In this document: positions 1-9,222 of the stretch, piece by piece | Position numbering within the stretch: the first letter of the stretch is position 1 | How the letters are laid out: the number at the start of each line of letters is the position of its first letter | Assembly: GCA_964575335.1 (NCBI GenBank) | Contig: CAZNPU010000001.1 | Location: 62,001 to 126,000, forward strand | Origin: CAZNPU01 sp964575335 | GTDB lineage: Bacteria > Planctomycetota > Phycisphaerae > Phycisphaerales > SM1A02 | DNA length: 64,000 nucleotides | Direction of reading: 5' to 3' | Made by a program: the position numbers and the translations under genes | Notes under the pieces: model-generated | What the model was told of the DNA's origin: nothing | Databases searched by the model: none | Seen by the model: only the letters and a program-made list of their open reading frames with translations

Positions 1-746
1 CCGCCGACGCGATGCATCAACTTCAGAATTCGGTCGAGGGTGAGAAAGAACGCAGCCCATCCCGGCGGGGCGCCAGCGAGATTCTTCATCGCATGACGCG
101 CTTTCTGATCGACGAACAGTTCATCGATGCCAAGCTCGCGCGGAATCTGCCGCATCGGCCGCAACGTCACCACCAGTGACAGCGGTAGGATCATCGTGCG
201 CGTCCACGCGCTGAGTTTTGAGAGGTGAAAATAAAACCAGCGCGGCAGGAAGATCAGTTCCGGCGGAATCGCAGGCACCGCGTTCCAGCTCACCTGCCCA
301 AGGCACGCCAGATAGAAGTTCGTAAAGCTGTTGCATTTCTCCGCACCGCCGAGCTCGTGAATCTTCTGGCGCGCTTTCACCATGTGCGGAGCATTGGGAT
401 CATCGCCCAGGAGCTTGAGCGAGAAGTAGGCCTTGACTGTCGCGCTGATATCCACGCGCGAGCCGGGATACTGGCCCCATCCGCCGTCTTCGCGCTGCAG
501 CGTGCGCATATACCGGGCGATTTTCTGCAGCGTTTCCCAGCCGTCGCGGCCGTCGTGCATCGGCTGCCGCTCCTGACCAAGGATGAACTTCATCAGGATG
601 TATTCGCTTTCGAGAATCGAATCGCCTTCCAACTCCGCGCACCAGTGGCCGTCGGATTTCTGCAGACTCTTGAGCGCATCGACGGCGCGGCGAAGAGTTG
701 CAGTCAGTCGCTGACGATCAGATTGAGCGAGCTCCGGCATGAGCAT
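1..746 (-). CDS. shc: Squalene-hopene cyclase, N-terminal part (runs off left edge)
   Basis: An open frame reads leftward from an ATG near 740-746 (two in-frame ATGs, three codons apart) to the window edge without a stop, about 248 residues. The product begins with a typical squalene-hopene cyclase N-terminus: ALKSLQKSDGHWCAELEGD, then SEYILMKF and the QW-type repeat LQREDGGWGQYPGSR followed by VDISATVKAYFSLKLLG. The family cyclises squalene to hopene-type triterpenes on the cytoplasmic membrane and is usually about 650-700 residues, so roughly the last two thirds, with the DxDD catalytic motif, lie outside the window. Catalytic competence therefore cannot be judged. It is divergent from the FIST-domain gene; the 220 bp between them must hold both promoters, but I see no clear boxes. 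Confidence 0.9.
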   Translation of the reverse strand, partial: MLMPELAQSDRQRLTATLRRAVDALKSLQKSDGHWCAELEGDSILESEYILMKFILGQERQPMHDGRDGWETLQKIARYMRTLQREDGGWGQYPGSRVDISATVKAYFSLKLLGDDPNAPHMVKARQKIHELGGAEKCNSFTNFYLACLGQVSWNAVPAIPPELIFLPRWFYFHLSKLSAWTRTMILPLSLVVTLRPMRQIPRELGIDELFVDQKARHAMKNLAGAPPGWAAFFLTLDRILKLMHRVG

Positions 747-966
747 TGATCCTCGTTCTCGAGCCTGGGGGACATGCGTCTGACGCGTTGGCGCAACTGG
801 GTTTACGAACAGGCGGCATTGTAGCTTCAATTGAGTGCTCCAGACATGCGGACGCTGCGGTGATCGCCTTGTGCGCAGCGTGCAATCGGCGGTGCGAGCC
901 GTCGCAGCAGCAAACATTTCAGGAAACTGATCTTTGCCACGCACGCAGTCCTATGATCTGAATGCC

Positions 967-2223
967 ATGTCTTCTTCACCGCTGCCTGCCAACTTGAAGA
1001 CGCCTTTTGCCGCCGGCGCGATCTGCGGCCACCTCGACACGCGCACCGCCGCCACTGAAATCGCTGATGCCCTGTTCGACGAACTGGGCACGCCCTCCAG
1101 CAGCGGCGGGCTGTGCGATCTGGTGCTGCTGTTTGGCAGCTTTCATCATCGATCAGCGTTTGACGATGCAGCATCGATCATTCGACGCACGCTCTCGCCG
1201 CATGTGTTTCTCGGCGTGACCGCTGAAGCTGTGCTTGGCGCGGAACAGGAACTCGACGGCGTGGCGGGCATGTCGGCAATCGCCTTGCGCCTGCCCGGTG
1301 TCACGCTGCGCCCATGGCTCACTACGCCAGAAGATCCGATGCCGCTGGATGATCCGGCGGGTATTCGCAAGCGCATCGGCGTGTCACCGACGTTTCGCAG
1401 TGCAATTATGTTCGGCGATCCATGGTCGGTGCCGATCACGCGTTTGCTGCCTGCGCTTTCCAATTGCGGTGAACCGTCAGCGACCAATCCGCAGATAAAG
1501 CAGCGAATTCCAATCATCGGCGGCATGGCGTCGGGCGCAAGCCAGCCCGGCGTCAACGTGCTGGTGCTGAACGAACGCGTCATCAGCAGCGGCGCGGTCG
1601 GTGTGAGCCTGTCGGGCGATCTTGATGTTGATTTCGTGCTCAGCCAGGGCTGTCGTCCGATCGCCAGACCGCTGATCGTGACCAAGTGCAAGGACAATGT
1701 CATCCTGGAGCTTGGCGGGCGCAAGGCCATTGAGGTGCTGCAGGAAATCGCGCAGCAGTTGCCGGAAGCGGAAAAGCGGTTGCTGGTTCGCGGGCTGCTG
1801 ATTGGATCGGTGGTGAATGAATACAAGGACCACTTCGGCCGCGGCGATTTTCTGGTGCGTAGCGTGATGGGGCTGGATCAGCGTGTCGGCGGCATTGTGG
1901 TGGGAGAGATGTCGCGCGTGGGACAGACCGTGCAGTTTCACGTGCGCGATGCCGCAACGGCGCATGAAGACCTGCAGCTTCTGCTCGATGCGCAGATGTT
2001 GAATCCTGTGCCGCCGTTCGCAGCAATGCTGTTTACCTGCAATGGTCGCGGCGAGCGGCTGTTCGGTGAGCCGAACCACGATCTGAACATCATTCATCGT
2101 CGCCTGGGGCCGCTGCCGATCGCAGGCTTCTTCGCGGCAGGCGAATTCGGACCGCTGGGCGATCAGAGCTATCTGCACGGGCATACCGCGAGCTTGGCGT
2201 TGTTGCGTGCACGCAGCGAATAA
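967..2223 (+). CDS. FIST domain sensory protein (FIST_N + FIST_C)
   Basis: A 418-residue soluble protein. The N-terminal half (GLCDLVLLFGSFHH, FLGVTAEAVLGAEQELDGVAGMSAIALRLPG) matches the FIST_N fold. The C-terminal half (FLVRSVMGLDQRVGGIVVGEMSRVGQTVQFHVRDA...MLFTCNGRGERLFGEPNHDLNII, then GPLPIAGFFAAGEFGPLGDQSYLHGHTASLALLR) matches FIST_C. FIST proteins are thought to be small-ligand sensors that feed signalling proteins; the ligand here is unknown. No kinase or GGDEF domain is fused, so any partner must be separate. The start is uncertain: an in-frame TTG at 934 has an AGGAAA-type ribosome site 7 bp upstream, whereas the ATG used here has no clear one. No plus-strand terminator is visible after the stop. 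Confidence 0.85.
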   Translation: MSSSPLPANLKTPFAAGAICGHLDTRTAATEIADALFDELGTPSSSGGLCDLVLLFGSFHHRSAFDDAASIIRRTLSPHVFLGVTAEAVLGAEQELDGVAGMSAIALRLPGVTLRPWLTTPEDPMPLDDPAGIRKRIGVSPTFRSAIMFGDPWSVPITRLLPALSNCGEPSATNPQIKQRIPIIGGMASGASQPGVNVLVLNERVISSGAVGVSLSGDLDVDFVLSQGCRPIARPLIVTKCKDNVILELGGRKAIEVLQEIAQQLPEAEKRLLVRGLLIGSVVNEYKDHFGRGDFLVRSVMGLDQRVGGIVVGEMSRVGQTVQFHVRDAATAHEDLQLLLDAQMLNPVPPFAAMLFTCNGRGERLFGEPNHDLNIIHRRLGPLPIAGFFAAGEFGPLGDQSYLHGHTASLALLRARSE

Positions 2224-2366
2224 CACATTCTTCATCATCATGCGATGAAGGCGTAACGCATGCGATTACGGCGCGACCGGCGCAGCGATGCTGCTGTGGC
2301 GCGAGTCGTATGTCTGACTGCGTGTTGGCGCACAGAGACAAATACAAATGCAGTGCAAATAAAAAA

Positions 2367-2387
2367 CCGGGCGGCTGTGCCGCCCGG
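2367..2387 (-). terminator. Rho-independent terminator of rocD
   Basis: A perfect 9-bp stem, CCGGGCGGC / GCCGCCCGG, with a TGT loop. On the minus strand it is followed directly by six T, then ATTT. It lies 75 bp past the rocD stop. On the plus strand there is no T tract, so it should not serve the FIST gene. Confidence 0.85.
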
Positions 2388-2462
2388 CGATGATGGTGTG
2401 TGAACGTTGTGAAATTGTGAATATGGGGAAGAGTTATGCGCGGGGCTGATTGATGAATCAAA

Positions 2463-3737
2463 TCATCCCAGCACACGTGCGATGCGCTCAAGACCCCATT
2501 CGCATTCTTCCTTGGTAATCACAATCGGCGGCGTGATGCGGATCACCTGCGATGCGGTGTCCTTGCACAGCACACCTTCCTTGAGCAACTGCTTGACGAA
2601 ATCGTAAGCAGTGCCGGCTTCCTTGCGGATTTCAATGCCGTTGAGCATGCCCCGGCCGCGCACTTCCTTGATCTTGTCGCTCTTGATGGCCTGCAGACGC
2701 TCGCGGAGCCACTGACCCATTTCCGCAGCACGCTCAGCGATGTTCTCATCCTTCATCACGCGCAACACTTCACGGGCAACCGCCGCGCCCAGCGGGTTGC
2801 CGCCGAAGGTCGAACCGTGATCGCCAGCCTTGAAGATGCTGAAGACTTCGCGCGAACCGACAACCGCCGAGACGGGGAAGACCCCGCCGCCCAGCGCTTT
2901 GCCCAACACAAGCAGATCAGGACGAATGCCGTCGTGATCGCAGGCAAATGTCTTGCCCGTGCGGCCGAAGCCGGTCTGCACTTCATCGGCGATCAGCAGC
3001 ACGTTGTTCTTGCGGCAGATTTCGAGGCACTTGGCCATGTAGCCGTCGGGCGGCACATTGATGCCCCCTTCGCCCTGCACCGGTTCGACGATAAACGCTG
3101 CGGTGTTGGGCGTGATGGCCTGGGCCAGGGCATCGGGATCGCCGAACGGAATGCGCTTGAAGCCCGGCGTGAGCGGGCCGAAGTAATCGCGATACTGCGG
3201 CACGCTGGACATGCTGATGACGGTGGTCGTTCGGCCGTGGAAGTTCCCGTCGCAGCAGATGATCTCGGCCATGTCGGCGGGAACGCCTTTGCGCAGGTAG
3301 GCCCATTTGCGTGCCGTCTTGATGGCCGACTCCACAGCTTCGGCGCCGGTGTTCATCGGCAGCACCTGTCCTTCGCCATTCTTCCAGCCGCAGAATTCCG
3401 CAAGCTCCTTACAGAACAGTCCAAGTTGATCGTTTTCAAACGCCCGGCTGACGACGGTGAGCTTTTGCGCCTGCTCCAGCAGCGCGTTCATGATGCGCGG
3501 ATGCTGATGGCCGAACGACAATGCCGAGTACCCCGCAAGCATGTCGAGGTGTTTGCGGCCTTCCACGTCGTACACCCACACGCCCTTGCCGACCGACAGC
3601 ACCGCAGGCAGCGGATCGTAGTTGGGAGCCGAGTAGGTATGCTCGATCTCGTGCAACTGCGCGTTGGTGTAGCGCGGCTCCTGGGAGGCATCGGGTTTCT
3701 GGGAGACGGCGGTGGCAGTATCGCTCGGAACGGTCAT
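2463..3737 (-). CDS. rocD: Ornithine--oxo-acid aminotransferase
   Basis: A 424-residue class III PLP-dependent aminotransferase that moves the delta-amino group of ornithine to 2-oxoglutarate, giving glutamate semialdehyde (arginine/ornithine catabolism or proline supply). Visible features: LDMLAGYSALSFGHQHP near residue 65, the ornithine-aminotransferase-like LPMNTGAEAVESAIKTARKW at about 126-145, GNFHGRT near 164, the EPVQGEGG segment, D251 in LLIADEVQTGFGRTGK, the Schiff-base lysine K280 in VLGKALGGGVFP, and RGRGMLNGIEI near the C-terminus. I chose the ATG preceded by AAGGAAGGAAG; the longer frame adds 47 residues unlike the family. It is followed by a strong terminator, so it is probably monocistronic. 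Confidence 0.95.
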   Translation of the reverse strand: MTVPSDTATAVSQKPDASQEPRYTNAQLHEIEHTYSAPNYDPLPAVLSVGKGVWVYDVEGRKHLDMLAGYSALSFGHQHPRIMNALLEQAQKLTVVSRAFENDQLGLFCKELAEFCGWKNGEGQVLPMNTGAEAVESAIKTARKWAYLRKGVPADMAEIICCDGNFHGRTTTVISMSSVPQYRDYFGPLTPGFKRIPFGDPDALAQAITPNTAAFIVEPVQGEGGINVPPDGYMAKCLEICRKNNVLLIADEVQTGFGRTGKTFACDHDGIRPDLLVLGKALGGGVFPVSAVVGSREVFSIFKAGDHGSTFGGNPLGAAVAREVLRVMKDENIAERAAEMGQWLRERLQAIKSDKIKEVRGRGMLNGIEIRKEAGTAYDFVKQLLKEGVLCKDTASQVIRITPPIVITKEECEWGLERIARVLG

Positions 3738-3943
3738 GGCCGGGATCTTCCTTCCTTCGCTTTCGCTGAACTCATGAACTGGCCACGCCACTTGCTGCCT
3801 TGGAGGGCAGAAGTGGCTCTTGGCGCTGCAATTGATGTATTGATCCGTAAGCCTATGGGCAAGAGCGGGATGGGACAACCCAGAGAGTGGGGGATGGCGT
3901 TTGGCGCGATGCTGCGCCTGGCGCAGCCCGCTTTGCGGAGTTA

Positions 3944-3976
3944 TTGACCCTGCCCCGGCTTCGCGGCCGTTATACT
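3944..3976 (+). promoter_or_regulatory. Candidate promoter of the GspE/PilB-type ATPase gene
   Basis: TTGACC at 3944-3949 and TATACT at 3971-3976. The spacer is 21 bp, longer than the usual 16-18. The -10-like box ends 6 bp before the GTG start, so transcription could begin at or near the start codon. Suggestive only. Confidence 0.3.
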
Positions 3977-3982
3977 GGAGCA

Positions 3983-5680
3983 GTGGCCATCGGAACTGCT
4001 CTTGTTGAACGCGGTTTGATCTCCAGTGAGCAATTGGAGCGGGCGATGCATGAGCAGGCTCGCACCGGTGAGCGGCTGGATCAGGTGCTGGTGCGCCTGG
4101 GGTTTGTCAATCCGTCGCAGGCGCTGGAGGCGATCGCGCAGCAGTTCGCCATGCCGATTGTCGATCTGAGCACCGTCGAGGTGCGGGAAGAGGTGCTTCG
4201 CCTCTTGCCGCCAAAACTGGTGTTCAAGCAGCGATGCGTCCCTATTGAGCAGTCCAACGGCATTCTGCGCGTCGCCACATGCGATCCATTTGATCTCACG
4301 GCATTTGATGAGCTTCGCCTGCTGACCGGGCTTTCCATTGAACTGGTGCTGGCCGACGAGCGCGATCTGCGCAAGTTCATCCGCGCTCATTACGGCGTGG
4401 CGGGCGATACGCTGGAAGAGCTTGCGGGCGAGGAGAAAGCGCCTGATCCTGAACTCACCGCTGGCGCTGACCGCAATGAAGTTGAGCAGGCCCAGGAAGC
4501 CAGCGTCATCAAGCTGGTGAACGACCTATTGCTGGAAGCGATCCGCGAGCGCGCAACCGATGTGCATATCGAGCCTTATGAAGATCGGCTCAACATCCGC
4601 TATCGCATCGATGGCGTACTGACCCATGCCGGCGTGCCGCCCACGGTCAATCGCTTCCGCAACGCGATCATCAGCCGCCTGAAAATCATGGCGAACCTGA
4701 ACATTGCGGAAAAACGCAAGCCTCAGGACGGCCGCATCACCATTCGGCACAAGGGGCAGGAGTTCGATCTGCGCGTCAGCGTGATTCCCATGCTCTTTGG
4801 CGAAGGCGTGGTGCTGCGCATTTTGAACAAGAACACCATCATGTTCGAGCTTGAGCAGCTTGGCATGGATGGTCACATCCTCAAGCGGTGGGATGATCTG
4901 ATCAATCGGCCGCACGGCATTGTGCTGGTGACCGGGCCCACGGGTTCGGGCAAATCCACCACGCTGTACGCCTCGCTGCAGCGCATCGTGGATGATGAGG
5001 TCAAGGCCATCACCGTGGAAGACCCGGTGGAATACCACGTTGAGGGCGTGAACCAGATTCAGGTGCATCCGGAAGTCGGGCTGACGTTTGCCAGCGGACT
5101 GCGGGCGATTCTGCGGCATGACCCGGACATCATCATGATCGGCGAGATTCGCGACCGCGAAACCGCGGAAGCGGCGGTGCAGGCGTCGCTGACGGGTCAC
5201 CTTGTGTTCTCAACGCTGCACACCAACGACGCCGCGGGAGCCACCACGCGACTGCTCGATATGGGCGTGGAGCCGTTTCTGGTGGCCAGTTCGGTGGAAG
5301 GCGTCATGGCTCAGCGGTTGGTGCGGCGCATCTGTAGCGACTGCAAAACCACCTACGTGCCTGAAGAAAGCGAGATTCCGCCGGATTTTGACACTGTGAC
5401 TGGCGGTGGAAGCAGGGGAAGCGGCACGCTGCAGCTTTATCGCGGCAACGGCTGCCGGGAGTGCCGAGGCACGGGATATCACGGGCGGCTTGGCATTTAT
5501 GAGCTGCTCAGCATGACCGAGCAGACCCGCGAACTGGTGCTGGCGCGGGCCAATGCCAGCCGAATCGCTCAGGCGGCAATTGAATCCGGCGATCTGACGC
5601 TGTTGCGGCAGGCGGGATTTGAGAAGGTCAAGGCTGGGGAAACCACCATTGCTGAAGTGCTGCGGGCCACGAAGGCCTGA
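3983..5680 (+). CDS. GspE/PilB-type secretion or type IV pilus assembly ATPase
   Basis: A 565-residue hexameric AAA-type ATPase that powers pilin or pseudopilin assembly at the inner membrane. An N-terminal GspE_N domain (about 1-140; AIGTALVERGLISSEQLERAMHEQ) precedes the ATPase core: Walker A GPTGSGKST at 318-326, an Asp-box ITVEDPVEYHV near 343-353, a Walker B-like region DPDIIMIGEIRDRETAE around 380-395, and a His box LVFSTLHTND near 408-416. A four-cysteine zinc site follows (C451/C454 and C491/C494), typical of GspE/PilB and absent from PilT. The GTG start gives the usual family N-terminus; the longer frame adds 32 non-homologous residues. No other gsp/pil gene adjoins it, although a prepilin-like gene lies about 23 kb away. 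PilB versus GspE cannot be settled here. Confidence 0.92.
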   Translation: MAIGTALVERGLISSEQLERAMHEQARTGERLDQVLVRLGFVNPSQALEAIAQQFAMPIVDLSTVEVREEVLRLLPPKLVFKQRCVPIEQSNGILRVATCDPFDLTAFDELRLLTGLSIELVLADERDLRKFIRAHYGVAGDTLEELAGEEKAPDPELTAGADRNEVEQAQEASVIKLVNDLLLEAIRERATDVHIEPYEDRLNIRYRIDGVLTHAGVPPTVNRFRNAIISRLKIMANLNIAEKRKPQDGRITIRHKGQEFDLRVSVIPMLFGEGVVLRILNKNTIMFELEQLGMDGHILKRWDDLINRPHGIVLVTGPTGSGKSTTLYASLQRIVDDEVKAITVEDPVEYHVEGVNQIQVHPEVGLTFASGLRAILRHDPDIIMIGEIRDRETAEAAVQASLTGHLVFSTLHTNDAAGATTRLLDMGVEPFLVASSVEGVMAQRLVRRICSDCKTTYVPEESEIPPDFDTVTGGGSRGSGTLQLYRGNGCRECRGTGYHGRLGIYELLSMTEQTRELVLARANASRIAQAAIESGDLTLLRQAGFEKVKAGETTIAEVLRATKA

Positions 5681-5936
5681 CGGCGTTCCGTAACAGTGGT
5701 TTGAGGTGAAAGCATGCCGCAACCCCTGTTCCAGGGGATGCGTAGGTAGAACATGATTGATTGGGCATTGGATGCCGGCGTTGCTTGACTGCGGGGCAAA
5801 ATCCGGCGACACTGGCGATTCTGGCCCGGCTGGGTCTTGACGGAGCAGAATAAACAGCTCGATGTAGATAGATTGCTTTCGCACGCTTCAGGCCCTGCTG
5901 GCCGGGCGTGACATCAGGTTCGATCGGAGATACCCC

Positions 5937-7319
5937 ATGGCCGTTCGCACAGGAGCCGGTACCGGCGTCATCGTATCGCTGGTGGTTTTCGTCCTCACCA
6001 CGGTGGCGCTGCTGGTGCTGACAATCGTGTTCTATACCGCCAAAACAAAGGAAATGGAGGCTAAGGCCAACGCGATTGCGGCTTTGGAGGTCTACGCCAG
6101 GCAGAACCAGCGCTCCAGCGATCTGTTCAAGAACTTTGAGTCTGAAGCCAAGAGCCGCAACCAGTCGGTCGCGCAATACCTCAATGAGCGATATGAAAGC
6201 GCCATGGAGTTCGTTGCCGGCAGCCGCACCATGACGCTGGACCAGCTTCGCACGAACATGAGCCGCTACGGCGTGCCGCAGCAAGGCTCAATCGCCAGCC
6301 ACATGCAGGCGATGTACCGGGATCTCAACGCCAGCCAGACGCAGATCAACGGTCTGAATGAACAACTCGCCAGCCTAACCAATGAAATTCAGGCCAAGGA
6401 GCAGCAGATTGCCCAACTGAAACAGTCGCATCAGCAGGAAATGGATGCGATTGAAGCGCGGATCGCCAGCTACCGCAATGCTGCGGAAGATTACCGCCAG
6501 CGCGTTGACACCGCTGTGAGCGAATTGAACCGCGCCAAGGAAGATTTGAAGAATCGCTACGAGGGCGAGATCAACGATCTGATCGCTGCCAACAACGATC
6601 TGGGACGCGAGCGCGAATACCTGCTGGCAAAGATTCGCGAGCTTGAGCGGGCACGCAACGCTGATCGGATCAAAGCACAGGATCCATCCACGCTGGTTGA
6701 TGCGCGCATCATCGACGCGCCCGGCTCCAGTGATCAGGTGTATATCGATCGCGGCCGACGTGATCGCATCGTGCGCGGCATGACCTTTGAGGTGTACTCC
6801 GACGCGGCCCAAATCCGCGTGAATCCCACCACGGGTGAACTGCCCCGCGGCAAGGCGAGCCTGCAGGTCATGAGCGTGGGCGAAACCACCAGCACCTGCA
6901 AGATCACCCGTTCCGTGCCAGGCCAGCCGATTGTTCGCGGCGATGTGGTCGCCAACGCGGTTTACGACCCGACCTATCGCTTCAAGTTCCTGGTGCACGG
7001 CCGGTTCGACATCAACAACGACGGCGTGCCCACGGAAGAAGAAGCTGAATACCTCCGTAGCCTCGTGATGGAATGGGGCGGCATCGTCGTCAGCGGCGAT
7101 ACGCTGCCGGGCGATCTGGATTTCCTTGTGTTGGGCGAGGTGCCCCCGAACCCGCCGCCGCTGCCGGCTGACCCGCCGCGCGTGCTGATCGACGATTGGG
7201 CTCGCAAGCGGGCTGCTCGTGAGAAGTATCAGGAACTGTTCGATCAGGCCAGCAACGCGCAGATTCCGGTGCTCAACGCCAATCGCTTCTTTACGTTGAT
7301 TGGCCACACCGATCGCTGA
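5937..7319 (+). CDS. Membrane-anchored coiled-coil protein with BRCT-like C-terminus
   Basis: A 460-residue protein I cannot assign to a named family. One N-terminal membrane segment (about residues 10-33, VIVSLVVFVLTTVALLVLTIVF) is followed by a long region rich in E, K, Q and A that reads as coiled coil (about 120-245). A small beta-rich domain comes next (VDARIIDAPGSSDQVYIDRGRRDRIVRGM, about 250-330). The last 110 residues resemble a BRCT module: FKFLVHGRFD, EEEAEYLRSLVMEWGGIVVSG, LDFLVLGEVPPNP and finally IPVLNANRFFTLIG. BRCT domains normally act in cytoplasmic DNA-repair proteins, so a membrane-anchored copy is odd. The ATG has a GGAG ribosome site, and the gene is followed by a terminator. 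Confidence 0.8.
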   Translation: MAVRTGAGTGVIVSLVVFVLTTVALLVLTIVFYTAKTKEMEAKANAIAALEVYARQNQRSSDLFKNFESEAKSRNQSVAQYLNERYESAMEFVAGSRTMTLDQLRTNMSRYGVPQQGSIASHMQAMYRDLNASQTQINGLNEQLASLTNEIQAKEQQIAQLKQSHQQEMDAIEARIASYRNAAEDYRQRVDTAVSELNRAKEDLKNRYEGEINDLIAANNDLGREREYLLAKIRELERARNADRIKAQDPSTLVDARIIDAPGSSDQVYIDRGRRDRIVRGMTFEVYSDAAQIRVNPTTGELPRGKASLQVMSVGETTSTCKITRSVPGQPIVRGDVVANAVYDPTYRFKFLVHGRFDINNDGVPTEEEAEYLRSLVMEWGGIVVSGDTLPGDLDFLVLGEVPPNPPPLPADPPRVLIDDWARKRAAREKYQELFDQASNAQIPVLNANRFFTLIGHTDR

Positions 7320-7372
7320 TTGCAGCACGAGCTGCCGCTGTTGGATTCATTCCACGCAGACTTTGCATCCCG

Positions 7373-7409
7373 CGCCCGGTTGACGTTCCGTCGGCCGGGC
7401 GTTTTCGTT
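7373..7409 (+). terminator. Rho-independent terminator of the coiled-coil/BRCT-like gene
   Basis: CGCCCGG and CCGGGCG pair, and the stem continues inward through two G-U pairs and GACG/CGTC to a TTC loop, about 13 bp in all. TTTTCGTT follows. It lies 54 bp after the stop. Confidence 0.85.
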
Positions 7410-7555
7410 GCGAAGCGGGCAATGCTCAGACCGATCCGAGTACAATAACGAGTCGTTTTTCGGCAAATTCGTCTCTATCTGACGATAACGACGCGACTTG
7501 TGCGCCGCGGCTTTCTGCGGCTGCCCGCGCCGGCTGATTTTTTTGCAGATTCAAC

Positions 7556-8605
7556 ATGGCTGCTGATCAATCCATGCTTGTGAACTGGACGCAGTATCTG
7601 GCGCTGCGCAGTGTGGCGGGGTTCATCCAGTGCTTTGATGTCAACCAAAACCTGCAGACCGCAGCGTCAGTGGGATCGCTTTTTTGCCGTCTGAACCCCA
7701 AGCGGCGTAAACGGGCGGAGCAGAACGTCGCTCGCAGTTTTCCGGAGTGGTCCGCGGAACGGGTACGCGAGACCGTTGAGCGATCCATGCAGCACATGTT
7801 TCAGTTGTTCATGGTGGAATCGCTTGTCACGCCTCGCCTGATCGCGCCGAGCACCTGGAACCGCTATGTCCGCATTCGCGACGTTGAACCGCTCCTGGAT
7901 ATGCTGGTGCGCGGCGAGCCGGGCATCTTCATCACCGGTCATTGCGGCAATTGGGAATTGATCGGCAGCGTAATGGGCGCGATCGGGTATCCGATGGTCG
8001 CGCTGGCTCGGCCGATCGACAACCCGCTGATCAACAGTTGGCTGCTGAAGATTCGCGAAGCCCGCGGCATGAAGATTCTCACCAAATGGGGCGCGACGCC
8101 CATTCTTCAGGAAACGCTCACCGCCGGCGGTCGGCTGGGCTTTATTGCTGATCAGAATGCCGGCGATCAGGGCGTGTTCGTGCCGTTTTTCGGCCGTTTG
8201 GCGTCGAGTTACAAATCCATCTCCCTGCTGGCGATGCGATACAAAGTGCCCATTATCGCCGGCCACGCCATGCGGCTGAACAACCGATTTGAGTACGAAC
8301 TGCGATACGTGGACATGATCCGCCCGGAGGACTGGGCCGACCAGCCCGACCCGCTGTACTACATTGCTGCCCGTTACAACCGCGCGATTGAACAGATGAT
8401 CCGCGATGCGCCCGAGCAGTATCTCTGGCTGCATCGGCGATGGAAAAGCCGCCCCAAGCACGAGCGCGAAGGCCAGCCCATGCCCAAACGCCTGATCGCC
8501 AAGCTCGAGCAACTGCCGTGGATGACCCAGGCGGAGCTGGATCGCATCATCGCCAACAGCAACGAGGATGCGAGGCTGATGCGCGAAGGGCGTCTGCCGC
8601 GGTAA
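7556..8605 (+). CDS. LpxL/HtrB-family lysophospholipid (lipid A) acyltransferase
   Basis: A 349-residue member of the bacterial lipid A late-acyltransferase family, which adds secondary acyl chains to lipid A precursors at the inner membrane. The catalytic HxxxxE motif is H129-E134 in ITGHCGNWELIG. Other family marks are AEQNVARSFP near the N-terminus, VALARPIDNPLINSWLLKIREARG, GFIADQNAGDQGVFVPFFGR and the C-terminal EQYLWLHRRWKSRP. The canonical N-terminal membrane helix is weak (about residues 15-45), so peripheral binding is possible. The presence of this gene fits an LPS-containing outer membrane. The AT-rich leader upstream has no strong ribosome site. Confidence 0.9.
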   Translation: MAADQSMLVNWTQYLALRSVAGFIQCFDVNQNLQTAASVGSLFCRLNPKRRKRAEQNVARSFPEWSAERVRETVERSMQHMFQLFMVESLVTPRLIAPSTWNRYVRIRDVEPLLDMLVRGEPGIFITGHCGNWELIGSVMGAIGYPMVALARPIDNPLINSWLLKIREARGMKILTKWGATPILQETLTAGGRLGFIADQNAGDQGVFVPFFGRLASSYKSISLLAMRYKVPIIAGHAMRLNNRFEYELRYVDMIRPEDWADQPDPLYYIAARYNRAIEQMIRDAPEQYLWLHRRWKSRPKHEREGQPMPKRLIAKLEQLPWMTQAELDRIIANSNEDARLMREGRLPR

Positions 8606-8629
8606 TCCGCGCTACAGGCTGGGAACGTG

Positions 8630-8660
8630 TTGACAGCCAAGCTACACTATTTCGCATACA
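8630..8660 (+). promoter_or_regulatory. Candidate promoter of the response regulator gene
   Basis: A perfect TTGACA at 8630-8635. Only weak -10 candidates follow (TACACTAT, or GCATAC at an 18-bp spacing). It lies in the gap between the acyltransferase and the response regulator. Confidence 0.3.
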
Positions 8661-8730
8661 GCTCAAATCGTCCCGCCGGTGCACGGTGAGGCGAGGCGAA
8701 TTGTGCCGGACTCGCGCAAGCAGCATCTCC

Positions 8731-9153
8731 ATGTCGCCCCCTCGACTCCAAGGCCGCAACGTGCTGATCGTCGATGACGATGAGGATATCCTCTCCAGCA
8801 TCGATCTGGCCATGCGTGCTGAAGGTGCAGCGACGTCCAAGGCAATGGACGGCAGCGCCGCAGTGCTGGCCTGCCAGCATGCCGAGCCGGATGCGGTCAT
8901 TCTGGACATGATGCTGCCCAAGGCTTCCGGCTTCGTGGTGCTGGAGAAGATCATGGAGCAGCCCAACCCGCCAGTGGTGATCATGGTCACCGCCAATCAG
9001 GGCAAGCGGCATATGACCTACGCGCAGGATATGGGTGTGCACGCCTATCTGTACAAACCGGTATCGCTGCAGCGACTGGTCGATACCGTCGTCCAACTGC
9101 TCAGCGAGCGCGAGCAGGGAACGTTAAAGTCTTCACAACGCAAGACACAATAA
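8731..9153 (+). CDS. Single-domain response regulator (CheY-like)
   Basis: A 140-residue receiver domain with no output domain. The acidic pocket is DDDED at 15-19, the phospho-acceptor D59 lies in AVILDMMLPKASG, the conserved Thr is in IMVTANQG near 87, and K109 is in YLYKPVS. All key residues are present, so it should be phosphorylatable. The last 15 residues are polar and probably disordered. I used the ATG just before SPPRLQGRNVLIVDDD; the frame stays open further upstream but that part has no receiver homology. No kinase lies beside it. It is separate from the che operon about 29 kb away, which has its own CheY. Confidence 0.88.
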   Translation: MSPPRLQGRNVLIVDDDEDILSSIDLAMRAEGAATSKAMDGSAAVLACQHAEPDAVILDMMLPKASGFVVLEKIMEQPNPPVVIMVTANQGKRHMTYAQDMGVHAYLYKPVSLQRLVDTVVQLLSEREQGTLKSSQRKTQ

Positions 9154-9222
9154 TCAAATCCGAGCGTAATCAAATACGCGGCGAACTTTCAGATTCGCTT
9201 CGCTCGCGGTACAGTCTTCATC

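Noticed and set aside
2817..3947. A 376-codon plus-strand frame over rocD
   Set aside because: It is antisense to the unambiguous ornithine aminotransferase and has no recognisable domain or ribosome site.
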